From Formicarius rufipectus (Eukaryota > Chordata > Aves > Passeriformes > Formicariidae): a stretch of 64,000 nt of DNA. Where the stretch lies: positions 496,001 through 560,000 of the forward strand of contig VXAU01000691.1 of assembly GCA_013399695.1 (NCBI GenBank), written 5' to 3'. Under the pieces are notes generated by a model. That model saw only the letters and a list, made by a program, of their open reading frames with translations. It was not told where the DNA came from and made no database searches. Of the stretch, positions 1 to 11,165 are shown piece by piece. Both the position numbers and the translations under genes were made by a program. Positions within the stretch are counted from its first letter, which is position 1, and the number at the start of each line of letters is the position of its first letter.

Positions 1-1825
1 AGATAATCCAATTTTTGAGTCAGTTGTTTTTAGTATTTTTAAGAATGGCATCAAGACAAAACTGCTCTAGAGGACTGAGTAATTTAGAGTTAAGTTACTT
101 TGAGTTTTTTCCTCCTGAATAAATATCTGTTGACATGATTGATTAAAAAATGGAAACTAATTCAGAAATGATTCAATAATTTATGATTTAATATGTTATT
201 AATTTAGTAATATATGAAAATGTGTAAAGCTGCAAATTTTCACTTATGCCTATTTTTTACACCACATTCAGGGGTTTGTTGGTTTGTCAGGTTAGTTTGT
301 TCAGCAGCAGCAGCTCTCACAGCAGTTCATTGAAAAGTGGAGTGGTGCTTTTGTTTTGATTCTCTTTGACTGGATCAATGGAAATAATCAGGTTTCAAAA
401 TTTCCAGTCAGTGATGCTCACACTGAAGAAGACCCAAAGTTTAATTGATCTACACTGTCAGTCTCATTTCTTGTCAAGTTGGGCTCAAAAGCTCAGCTTT
501 AGTAATTTTTCAGTTTATCTGTCTGTAATTTGGTTGGTACTTCTTGTTCTGATTATGTTAGAGTTTTCCTCCGATTTCCCCTTTGCCACCATGGTACTGT
601 CAGACAAGAGCAGCAGATTTTTCATAGAATCACAGCCTTTTGCAAAGGTTTTAGGCAGAGGATAGATGCAGGAACACTTGTCACAGTGAGCTGCTTTTAT
701 ATGAGATAAAATACATAAAATATACATAGAAAAACTTTAATCTGGTGTCTGTTCACCCACATTCAACAAAGCATTTAATTTGTTTTCCTCATCTTAGGGG
801 TGAAGATATATAGAATGTTAGTTGAGCCATTCTTTGTTCTTTAGATGACTCTCTTGAATTGCCATTGGCCAAGACAAAGATGTTTATTCACTCCATCAGA
901 GTTCTTTGTTACACCTGGTTTGCTTGTTCTAATTTGTTTTGCTGTGTTGTGTTTGTAGCTAAGCCTGGTGTGAAGAATGAGGAGCTCACGAAGCTCATTA
1001 TGCTTCATTTGATTTGAAAATTAAATTTTGCAATTTGAGACTTGTAAACACTTTTGAGAAGCACTGCTTCCTCTAATGGAAAGCTACACATTCCTACACT
1101 GTTGTTAGGAAATACATTTGTACCATGAATCTTTAATATTCATTCAATGTGTTGTGCCCTGGGCTATTGATATACCAGGAATTATACCTGTATTCTGGAA
1201 AAAAAATGTGCACTTTGGAAATCTTTTATTTTTTTCTTTACAAGACACATAACAATCTGAACCTTATTAAGTTTGCAATGAGGCACAGCTATTTCAGCCT
1301 TTTCTTCTTCTACTAGAGCTTCTCAAAGGCAGAAAACTTTCTGTCATATCTGTTTCCCACCAAGCCTTGGCACATTTGTTTCAGTAGAACTGAAAAGAGA
1401 GCACAATTTTATTAAGTATCACACTTTCCAGTATATATTGCATATATTTTCAGCATCCTGTAGGCTCTTTGGTTGAGTCAGTTATTATTGAATCAGACTT
1501 TGAAGAGACCCGACAGTGCACAGTCTCCTGCCCACACACCTTCCAGCTACACATAAAGTATTTATAGAAGAAGGCTGAGAAGAGAAGACCAGGATCTTTT
1601 TCCAGAGGACTAATGTGGAACTTAATGTGTTACCTGTGGATAACAATACAATTTGTGCATAACAATACTCTTGCAGGGTCCCTTGAAATGATGCTTTTTT
1701 TCTTTGACAAAACCCCCAACCATTATTTTATGTGTTCAGATGCAATCCCATTAAAGAATCTATTTTAAGAATTGGAAGAAATAAATTTAAGGGAGTCTAA
1801 GTGAAGTTTAATTCTGCTGGTTTTT
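1..1825. other. Anonymous AT-rich DNA, no gene recognised
   Basis: I find no exon, RNA gene or recognisable repeat in this stretch. The open frames are short (under 100 codons), AT-driven and without domain motifs. It ends in a long T homopolymer. Confidence 0.6.
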
Positions 1826-1853
1826 TTGGTTTTTTTTTTTTTTTTTTTTTTTT
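1821..1853. repeat. Poly-T tract (T7 GG T24)
   Basis: A run of seven T, then GG, then 24 uninterrupted T. On the minus strand this is a long A tract. I see no processed pseudogene or SINE body next to it, so it is listed as a simple homopolymer. Its length makes the exact base count unreliable. Confidence 0.9.
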
Positions 1854-3373
1854 CCCACAAGTTTTTAAAATGTTTAGACCTGGAAATTAGTTAATTCAAA
1901 AGTTGCTTCCCTGAAGTTAGGAAATAAAACCATGTCCTATTTATATAGCCTTTGGCTAACTTCTCATAGACCTAGATTCTATTTCTTATACTTCAAGAAG
2001 TCATTTCACCAAACCATTTCTTTTTTTTTCGCTTTTGTTTTCCTTTTTTCTTTTTTAATTGAAAAGTAGACATGGCATCAGTATTGTACTTTGGTCTTTT
2101 CTTAGATTAAAATTCTTCATGTAGAAATTGCTCTTAAAATAACTTCAGCATTTTTGTTTATTCCATAGGTATTTTTCTTTTCAGAATGTTCTATTGAAAA
2201 AAACCCCAAACAAATAGAATCAGAAAAGCAAAACCCCCAAAGCCCAATGAAATCACTCTCAGCAAAAATCAAACAAACAAAACTAGAAACCAACCAACCA
2301 AAAAAAAAAACAACCCCCCAAAACAATGACAAATAGGCATCAGTTGAATATAAAACTTAATTATATGTTCTGAAAATCACTGACCAGGGTGGGAGTGATC
2401 AGTAGCATTTCCCAGCTGTGTAACTGGATCATGTGTATTGTTTCATAAAAAAAAAATATATTTACATATTGTTTGTTTGGGGTTTTTTTACTCAAACTGA
2501 CAGTATTGGAATTACTCAAATTTGTTCCTCCTAAGCATGCCATCCTAAACAAAGATACTTTTCTTAATAAGGACAATCAGAGGGGAATCCAGGACCATTT
2601 TAGAATAAAATTTTAAGCCCACAGACATGAAAACCAGATTATATCTTTGTTTGCAAGGGCCTCTTAAACTCATAAAGAATTCAGTACTTCCTTCCAGCTA
2701 ACTCTGCTTTTTCTAGTGTATAATTCTCTTGGCTTCTCATCCCTCTCACTGCTTTCCTCCATTTATATCTTGGAATACAACGTCTGAAACTCCTATTTTA
2801 TGAGAAATTCCATCCTGGCTGTGTAAATAAGGGATCACTTCATATATCTTGCAACTGTGAACTCCTGTTTGTCGATCCCAGGATGATATTTGCCTTCAAC
2901 AGTGTCATGGCATTGACTCACCCTTTACCCAGGCTCAGACATCAGCCAGGCTTGCTTTTTTTTTTCTGAAGGACTTCCGCCTAATCTTTGACTCTTTATT
3001 GTGTATTTGCAAAACTGATTAGCTCTGCTTCAGCATTTCCTTCATAGGTTGAAATCTGCTTCTAGAAATGTGTGTAGGTGCACGTAAGTTTACAAAAGGA
3101 CGTCAGAGGAATTAATGTATACTAGTAATAGGTCTTGATTAAGATTAGTCACAATGTTAACAAAGTTTTGGGGGAGTTTTTGAGGTTTGGTGTCTTGCCC
3201 TTAGTTCAGTTAAATGTCTGAGATGCTTTTAGAAGCAAGACTCTGAAGTTGCACTGTCAGGCTGGATTAAGTAATTAGGACAGAAGCAGACACAAGGCTC
3301 CTGCACAGGAAACTTAGTTTCAAACTCCGTGTGAGAAATTGTCGGGTTTTGTTTTGCATGAAAATTGGGATTT
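1854..3373. other. Anonymous AT-rich DNA with low-complexity tracts
   Basis: No gene is recognised. It contains a T-rich stretch at about 2018-2060 and an A/C-rich low-complexity stretch at about 2210-2330 (runs of AAAC, CCAA and A10). The open frames on the minus strand across these tracts are composition artefacts. Confidence 0.6.
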
Positions 3374-3680
3374 TTCAGGCTGGAGAAGAGAAGGCTCTGG
3401 GGAGCTTTAGACCCCCTCCAGGGCCTAAAGGAGCTCCAAGAGAGCTGGAGAGGGACTTATGATAGGGACAAACTGACAGAGGACAGGTTTAATTAGATAT
3501 TACGAAGGAATTGTTCCCTGGGAGGGTGGGGAACAGGTTGCTCAGAGAAGATGTGGCTGCCCCTCCCCTGGCAGTGTCCAAGGCCAGGTTGGTTGAAGCT
3601 CTGACCCACCTGACCTAGTGAAGGATTGGAACCAGATGGTCCTTAAGGTCCCTTCCAACCCAGCCTGTTCTTTAATTCTA
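3374..3680 (+). mobile_element. CR1 LINE, 3'-end fragment
   Basis: This is the 3' end of a chicken-repeat-1 non-LTR retrotransposon in plus orientation. It opens with the characteristic block CAGGCTGGAGAAGAGAAGG. It continues through the 'AGAGCTGGAGAGGGACTT' block (3439-3456), the 'AGATGTGGCTGCCCCTCCC' block near 3548, and the 'GGAACCAGATGGTCCTTAAG' block near 3628, with the CCTTCCAACCCA terminus near 3651. Compared with the copies at 53.6 kb and 60.3 kb it lacks the usual GGTGTCCCTGCCCATGGCAG segment before the terminus, an internal deletion of about 20-25 bp. It is 5' truncated, as is usual for CR1, and has no coding capacity. The family call is firm; the subfamily is not determined. Confidence 0.93.
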
Positions 3681-3974
3681 GTTTTGTATTTCACTGTTCA
3701 GGTTCAATTCACATTACAAGAAGTCCTCTCCCATGCGGGTTTCAAGCCAGCAGCTGGGTGTTGTGAGCAGGGACTGCGCATCAGGTGCAAACTGCAGCGA
3801 GAGGACCCTCTGTGCAAGGCAGGAAGATGGGCTGAGTCTTTCGAAAGGCTGTGCCGGAGCGTTTCTGTTCCGGCTCCTACACGGGAGCTCTCTGAGTCTT
3901 TGCTAAGGAGCCGAAATCTCGGGCTGGCAGTGCACGCTGGTGTTGAGAACCATTAACTTCTGCAGCTCTTCGCT

Positions 3975-3985
3975 ATGCAAATTGG
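3975..3985 (+). promoter_or_regulatory. Octamer motif fused to inverted CCAAT box
   Basis: The sequence reads ATGCAAATTGG: a perfect POU octamer (ATGCAAAT, 3975-3982) overlapping ATTGG, the inverted CCAAT box bound by NF-Y (3981-3985). Octamer plus CCAAT is a known pairing in proximal promoters. Binding is inferred from the motif only. Confidence 0.55.
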
Positions 3986-3988
3986 GGG

Positions 3989-4002
3989 GTCGCTATGGTA
4001 AT
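3989..4002 (+). promoter_or_regulatory. Near-consensus RFX X-box
   Basis: GTCGCTATGGTAAT fits the X-box consensus GTHNYYATRRNAAC at every position but the last (T for C). X-boxes are bound by RFX factors and are common in promoters of ciliary genes. It lies four bases after the CCAAT box, inside the CpG island. Confidence 0.55.
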
Positions 4003-4076
4003 CCGCTGCCTCGCCCGGTCATCCATCCAGCCCAACAAGCCCGTCTGCCGTCGGGCTCAGCTCCGCTCTCGCCCCG

Positions 4077-4094
4077 GGGATCGTGCGCGATCCC
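4077..4094. repeat. GC-rich inverted repeat (7-bp arms)
   Basis: GGGATCG (4077-4083) and CGATCCC (4088-4094) are perfect reverse complements separated by TGCG. The hairpin is short and may be a chance product of high GC content. Confidence 0.5.
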
Positions 4095-4205
4095 TGCTGG
4101 GGAGGACAGCGCGGCACCGACACCCTGCCCCGTGCTCACTGCACCTGGAACCCACCGCCTGCCCTTCCTCGGCACGGGAAACACCAGCCACGTCGTTACT
4201 GTTGG

Positions 4206-7200
4206 GTGACTTTTTTTTTTTTCTTTCACATAGAAATGAAGGCAAATAATGATTTGTGGCGGTTAACTTTGAGAGTTTCGTAATGAGAGAACTCTTGATA
4301 GCTTTGTGATTTCATTAATTTCTCCATTATTGTCCTTGCTTGTGTTTTGTGTTAACAGCCCCACCAGTCTTCTTTATTTCTTTTTCTTTTAAAACATCCC
4401 TCAGTCTTTCACTGCAATAACAGAAATCACTGTTATTAATTTTGCTAGTCATTTAATATTTGGTATATTTGGAGGCACCGTGAGCAGACTGCAGCAGCAG
4501 TTGAGCCTTGCACAAAAGGCTCTGGAATGGTTAAAACCACAGCAGTGTTGTTAAAGCACAAATGCTACATCATTCACACCTTGCTGTTTAAGAGGAGCAG
4601 TGCTTGTAGAGAGGCTTAATGCTTAGAGCTAGAGTAGTAGCAAATATAAAATAAAGCAAGCAACCCTAGCACCTGATGAATTGGTACAGGGATTACCTTC
4701 ATGATACTCATTTTTCTTTCTAGTCTGTACCTTTACAGCCTTTGCTGCGGAGACAGAGCGTTCCTGTGTTTTTCATTGAATCTGTTGTACAACCTGGGGG
4801 TTGTTTCATCTCCAACCAAACTGTAAAGTTTTCTTGTTAACTCATATATAGACAAACCTGACCTCATTTGCAGAGTCCTCCCTTTTCTGCTCATCCCTTT
4901 AAAGTTTCACTGAGCAGCACCTCAGTGGGCCTGAAGTTATTTCAATAATCCCTTTAAGCATATTGGGAATACAGGCTTAGAAAAGCTTCCCCCTGATGAG
5001 GCTGGTTTTCTGAATTCATCAAGCTACATGTTAGGGTGAATGTGTTCCTTCCTTTTGTTATGTTTCCCTTCCCTCCCTCTCCCCTTACCCCACAAGAAGG
5101 CTGCTTCAGCATCTCATCCCTTTGGGAGTTATAAACCAGTTTCTTGTTTGTAGCCTAAATTTCTTCTGTGCTTTAATGCTGATGTGACAGCACTCTCAGA
5201 AGCCTTAACAGCTTTTATTTCTCCACCCCCAGTGGCTGCCCTCACTAACGCATTTGTAAATTACAGTTGTTCAGTCAATAAATAAATTTTATTGTGTATT
5301 AAAGCTGATGCTTAAAGTAATTCTGAAACACAAAAGGCCCACAAATTTTGGCTTGATTTCTCAGCAACAACTTCGCTTAAGTCCTGAAGCTCTGGTGAAA
5401 GTAAGAGTAGGCTTGGAGGCTTGTGTGTTGGCCCATTCCCTCGAGGCAGTAGGAGATAAAACTGCTCATCAGAGGTCCTGAACAGCACCACTATTCCTTG
5501 TTCTTCCCATCCCTATTTCTCCATCCCAGGACTATTTTCAGCCTTCAGAAAAAAAAACTAGACTCCAGAGTGGAGACAGAGGGCTAAAACATATAATAAG
5601 AAAAATCACAAGAACTGTGGCTCCTGTGGTTGGAACACACCAAAGATGACCATCAGGGTTGACTGTAGATCTCAGTATTGATATATAATTCCAGGTTTTT
5701 GTATTACATGTGTTTAACTATCCTTCAAAAATAATTTTGTCTCACTGGATAAAAGATGAGAACTTGATTTTGAGAGAAAATGCAAAGTACACAATCGAAA
5801 GTTACTATTTTTCCATTGAAGACATACAAATAAACATTTCAAAATAATTTTCACATTTATTTTTTAGTAACATTCTGAACCCTCAAATTGATAGGTCTAG
5901 GCAAAATAAAACTTAGTTTCTAGTTATCTTTAGTGACTTGAAGACCATGTTTTTGGTCTTGAAGGCTCTCTGGAAACTATATTAGACTATTCAGGTCAGT
6001 GTAACCTTTAGCAGAAAGGGACTTGCCTCAGGTGCTGTTGTGTGCTCTGTCTGATTTTGGGAAAGGGTTGGAATATTACGATGTGCAGCATTAAACTGAA
6101 CATGGTTAAAGGTTGAATGAGTGACAAATGCCTCTGGAAATATTTAAAGAGAGCCATCTATTTCACAAGGACACTTGAAAGAAAACAGCTTTGAAAAGAA
6201 AAAAGATAAACTTTGGAACATTCACTTTTTATCAGGAAAAAAATGGACTATATTTTATACAGAGAAATTCTCATCTAGTGGAAGAAACATTAAGTGTTCA
6301 AAGAGATGTATTTTTTCTTCAGGAAGGCAAGATCTTATAGATTCAACTAAAACAAGGGAAATTATATATATATATTAAAAAAAAAGAAGGTCAAATTTTC
6401 CAATCCCCCTAAATTCAAAACTAGCCAGCTTTCTCTTTATTTTCAGTGAGATTTAATCTTCTAAAGCCACAGCAAATTAGCGTCTCTCAGGATCTGTATT
6501 TTAATGATAACTTTGAGTCTTCAGGGGCCTTAGATATATATAGAGAGATACAGAGAGAACTGTAACTACACAGTTATGTAATCAGGTAAGAATTTGGAGT
6601 TTAAGTACATTTTGAAATCCTTGTTCCTTGCAACATTATTTTGAATTCTTTTCTGGACGGATTTTTGTCTAATGTGAAGCAGACAGCAGTAGGTTTGCCT
6701 TGGTTGGTTTGCTACTGATTAGTTATTTTCCTTGGAGAAGAGGTTGCTTTGAGTCTCAGCTTCAGGAAAATGGAGAAAATCGGTTTTGGCAGTGAGGGAT
6801 TGAAATAGCTTGGAAACCTAACCAAAGAGTTTTCTCTCTGTTTTATTTTCTGACTGCTATTTTTATTTCAGTAGTGAATAACAGCAACCCTTTAGCTGGA
6901 TACATTCGGAGGGTAAAAATTAAAATTAAACATTTTGATCACCTTGCAGTCAAAGTTCAATAATTACTTTGCCTTTTATCGTTTCAGATTTTAGAAGAAA
7001 ATATTTCATGACAGAAAAGGGATGCTAGGTCTGATCCTTAGAGTTATTAGTAACTAACACTTAATAGGTGTTTGACACTGGTAACACTAGGACCAAAAGG
7101 AAGCCTTTTTAAATCCAGGAATCCAGTCTTTCTCTGCATATAAGGAATGGTTTAGGAGGACTATTTCTACAGAGCCTCCTAAATATTCCATTTTTATTTT

Positions 7201-8510
7201 TTTCAGCTATATGTACAGTAGTTTTCTGAACTGCTGCATTTTGAAAACAAAAATATTTTTAAATTAAAACTATGTTTGAGACAGGTCTGCCAGCTTGAAG
7301 TAAGCATCACTCATATTATGATAGTTGCATCTTAATTGTTCTCTTGGCACAGCAGGGAAGAAACGGGAGAGGCCAGCACTGCACCCTTATGGGATTGCCT
7401 TCATGAAGGGCAGCAGAGAGATGAAAGCACACTGATATATTTGCATTAAAAATACATTTAACAAACCGTAGGAAAGAAGCAGGTAAAGAATATTTGAGTA
7501 CTTTCCCAGCCTGATATTCATATTTCCAACTTAAATCACCAGCATCTGATTAAATAGCACCACTCATTCCATTAAATACGTGTGTGGAATGAACACACAT
7601 TTTTAACATTAGGTTCCAGGAGTAATTTTAATTAGAAGAGGGGAAACTTTTATATAGCACAGAAACTTTTATTTTTTCTGCTTTTGTTCTCATTTTTAAT
7701 TGGACATGGTTTCTGTGAAAGTTGTTGGCTGTTATGGTGTGTGCAGTTTTGGAAAGGGAAAACATATCTTCCCAGGAGTAAAGATAACCTATGTAAAAGC
7801 ACAAGGCTTACTGTAATTTTTGAATGCACATCATGAAAAATATCCTACTTGGGATCTTTTTCTTGCCTTTGTAAAGAGTATTATTTATGATATTATTAAG
7901 AACTTATATTTATTATTGCTTTGTCACAATAGTAGAAAATAGCAGTCTAATATTACTTGTTTACATCAGCTGTCACTTCCCTCAAAGCTGACATTTTCAT
8001 ATGCTCCTTTTAAATCTGATTTTGTTTTACTAGTAACAAAATGAGTATCTGAGACTGGTTTCTTTCTTACAAAAAAAAATGTATATATTTAACACTGTGT
8101 GCAACAAACTTTACCCAGAGCCTGAACAGTGCAGTGCAAGGGGCTAGATTGTACAAAAATGGGAGTGTGCTTTTTTCAGCTTATTCTCCCCACTGCAAGA
8201 GCATGGGGAGTGAAGCAGGGAGGCATAAGGTGGCAATGAACACAGTGAGGGAAACTAGAAGAGAAAATATAAAATAGATTCAAGAGGCAAAGTCTGAAAT
8301 GTGCCTTCCTTCCTTCAGCCCATCTTTAATTGTACTAACAGCAAGGTTTTAACTGTAATCTCTTCATTTTCCCTTGTTAAAAAATAACAAAGTTTACTCT
8401 GTACTCTGCTACATTAGTTTTATGCAGGGGTGACTTTAATAAAGCTTTTGAAATCAGAACCCCCAATTCAGTATGGATATCCCAGAGCACAGTCTGCATC
8501 CGTCTTGCAT
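4206..8510. other. Anonymous AT-rich DNA, no gene recognised
   Basis: It starts with a T-rich tract (about 4210-4222). Scanning both strands I find no CR1, LTR, SINE or exon. Open frames do not exceed 70 codons and none has a recognisable domain. Confidence 0.55.
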
Positions 8511-8514
8511 GGAA

Positions 8515-8575
8515 CCCTGACCCAGTGAAATCAATGGCAAAATTCCCATTGACTTCAAAGAGGGTCGGATTTCAC
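8515..8575. repeat. Possible relic of an ancient amniote repeat
   Basis: Contains the imperfect inverted repeat TGAAATCAATGG (8526-8537) / CCATTGACTTCA (8546-8557; 11 of 12 complementary). It is followed by a GTCGGATTTCAC-like block. 'CCATTGACTTCA' units of this kind recur in old interspersed repeats of birds, turtles and crocodilians. Similar traces occur at 25.3, 25.85, 29.6 and 47.35 kb in this window. I cannot name the family with certainty, and the palindromic arrangement would also fit a MITE-like element. Confidence 0.35.
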
Positions 8576-10832
8576 ACCCAATCTCCTCTTCCTTTTTTCT
8601 TCAGCCTCTCTGCTTTTGCTAAATGGGATTGCTTTTCCCAGGTGGACCTCTTAATGCTATGCACAGTGATCATTTCCACTTGCTTTTGTAAAATAGTGCA
8701 AGTCTTCTAAGGCAAATTCTGTCTTTTCTTCTTTGTTTCTCTTTATGCAATACTGACGTTCTCCATAGTAAGGCCAAAGTGTCACCCCCGGATCTGTTGT
8801 CTTAACACTATTGTGTCTCATTTTTTAAACTCACACTCAAAACTTCTGGTTTTCAGAAGTTCACATGTTAAAGATCATTTGGCTATATATCACAGGAGCA
8901 CAAGTTTTTGATAACTCTGTTCCACAATGAATATTTCTGTCCACATATAGTCAATCACACAAGCAGCTACACTGCAATGTATTTTTAATTTCCACCTTAC
9001 TCATAACCTCAATTCTGCTGTGTCTTAATCACATCAGGTCACTTTCTTAACACTTCTTTAGGAAATAAACTAGAATATTTTATGTTTATACACTTTAAAG
9101 CAGCTGACCACTTGGGTTATTTTTGGCATTCCACTTACCAGCTGAATTCCCCATTCTTGGCTAATTTTTTACTGTGAGACCACTGCCATTTTGGCAAGTG
9201 TGGTTATTCCTTAAATCAACAGATAGAAGGATCTATTTACTGCAGGTCTGATGCTTTATCTAACTGCTAGGCCCTAAACATCTTTAAGGATTAGGCTGTT
9301 CCTCAAAAATAACGTCTGAACAAGGCTAAGCTATTTATTAGGAAATGTTGGACCCAATGCACAGGCATTATTTTTGAAGTGGTTGCTGAATGGTTATAAC
9401 TTTTATTTTCTGTAAATAAGATAAAATCCTTCTGTAACTTGTTAAATTATGAACTGCACTTTTGATTATATATTAATCACAGAGAAAAGAAGCATAGACT
9501 AAGCCCTCAAGTGTTTGCAAGTTTTTTATGTCATCTCACATAAGAGATTTCCATAGGTTTGAATGGCTTGTTCATCTAAAGCCAGTTTCCCTTTTGAACT
9601 GAGCTTTTTTGCATCAGAAATGCACATACTAAATAGCTTAGGAAAATATGTGGCTAACTCATTAACTGGGATGCATTTCTAGAATGACTTTGCCTGTCAT
9701 GGCAAAGGTGCTGGACCCTCCCATGGCAAAGGTGCTGATTGCTGCATGGACATGAAGCTCTTACTGATGACAGTCCCAAGCTCATCTGTCTGAGTTTCAG
9801 AAATCTCTTACACTACTAGTAGTAGCATCTTGTTTGTTCTTTTGGCTCTGTCCCCAATTTAGGGGCTTTCCCCCCCTCATTATTTGGTCTCTTACATTCT
9901 TTTTTTCCTTTTTTCCCCCCTCCATTTACTAACTGTGTATAAGGTGTCTCATTTACTATTATTTTCTCCATTCCTTTCTGTGCTCCCATCAGTTCGTTTC
10001 AAGCATCTGTATGTGCTTTCCTCCTCATTTATTATTTCTTTTTACTAATGCAGTGAAAACAATATACCAAATGTTTGTTTTTTTAAATCAATCCCCCCAA
10101 ATGCTAACAATCACAATTTATACCCTTTTACTCTGTCCAGCAGGAAAATTTGTGCCACAGATCTTAGTGTTAAAAATTCAGGTACTCTGATGAAATCACC
10201 AAGGTAGCCAGTTTTACATAAACCAGTAATGTTCTTAAAACATTAAAGAACCATACTGTTTTATCTGTGAAGTTATAATTTACTTTTAAATGTTTCTGCA
10301 GTTAGACTATCTATACTGATTTGCAGTTCTATTCTGTTTTATTATATGTTCTTACTGTCTAAATATGTAATTTGGCATTTCAATGGTTATTTTTTTTATG
10401 GTTCATACCCTAAGTACCTATTTTGTCCCATAACTCCTTTTTTCTTCAACACCATTGAATAATTAGTATACTTTAAAAATCATACATAGCTTTTCATGGA
10501 AGGTCTACTATAGATAAGCAAACAGGAAAATGCAACTATCAAGCACAAATAATTCAACTTCTTGAAAGCAATTCATGCATTAGACTGGTTAGCAAAGGAA
10601 CTCCTTTAATTTTTAAATTCTGCCAATTTTGGGGGCCTTATTTGGTAGTTTTGCCATTAGCTCTGTTACTCTCAGGATATTTCTGGTGCATGTACCTGTT
10701 GGGATTGCTCTGCACAACAGCTCAGCCTTCCAGGACTTCAGCTACTCCCCCTCTTTTGGTGTTCTGCTCTGCAGGGTAAGATGTTCTTCCCCTGCTGTCT
10801 CCTGCTCCAGGACATTAGCACATTTACCTCTG
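8576..10832. other. Anonymous AT-rich DNA, no gene recognised
   Basis: No gene or mobile element is recognised. A small imperfect duplication lies at 9698-9739. T- and C-rich tracts lie around 9868-9921. Confidence 0.55.
9698..9739. repeat. 24-bp-period direct duplication
   Basis: CATGGCAAAGGTGCTG occurs at 9698-9713 and again at 9722-9737, a 24-bp period with an unlike spacer. It is a local two-copy duplication, too small to assign to an element. Confidence 0.7.
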
Positions 10833-11165
10833 CTGACCCCAAGGAGTGACACTAATCACTGGTCACCAGCTGGAATTAAATTCCCAATCTCGACCCAGCA
10901 GTGGATCCAATTTTCCATCCAAATTATGATTCACTTTCCCACTTTCTATCTTACCAATATGGCTATAAAAATACAGTGAGCAGCAGTGTCAAAGGCCTTG
11001 CTAAAATTGTAAATTAGATTAACACCAACTGATGTCCCCTTGCCTGCGGAGCCTGTCATCTTTTCATGGCAAACAATCAAGTTGTCAGGCAGAACCTGGC
11101 TTTGGAGAGGCTTCCAGAAGGATTTGCTCCATAACCCTTCTAGGGACAAAGGTAGAGCCTCCTCA
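10833..11165 (-). pseudogene. Degraded CR1 LINE ORF2 (reverse transcriptase) fragment
   Basis: This is an old, non-functional piece of the CR1 reverse-transcriptase reading frame on the minus strand. Translation of 10946-11182 contains NLIYNFSKAFDTAAH, matching the conserved CR1 motif with core DFSKAFDT (D replaced by N here). On the plus strand, blocks typical of the reverse-complemented CR1 ORF2 follow in the right order: a GTCACCAGCTGGA block near 10861, GTGTCAAAGGCCTTGCTAAA at 10987-11006, an AATCAAGTTGTCAGGCAGAA block near 11076, and a TTTGCTCCATAACCCTTCTA block near 11123. The spacing is shorter than in an intact element, so there are internal deletions and frameshifts. There is no 3' end here. 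It is clearly more diverged than the 3'-end copies elsewhere in the window, so probably older. Confidence 0.78.

Larger units (their letters stand above)
3731..4205. promoter_or_regulatory. CpG island, candidate promoter
   Basis: A sharply bounded GC-rich block of about 475 bp in AT-rich surroundings. By eye it holds about 34 CpG dinucleotides, 22 of them in the last 215 bp, where observed CpG is close to expectation. Most of the window is CpG-poor. Inside it are an octamer joined to an inverted CCAAT box (3975-3985), a near-perfect RFX X-box (3989-4002) and a short GC-rich inverted repeat (4077-4094). No TATA box is seen, which fits a CpG-island promoter. I cannot assign a transcript or direction: no recognisable coding exon follows on either strand within the window. 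It could drive a lncRNA, an alternative first exon of a distant gene, or be an orphan island. It starts about 50 bp after a CR1 end and stops at a T-rich tract. Confidence 0.65.
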
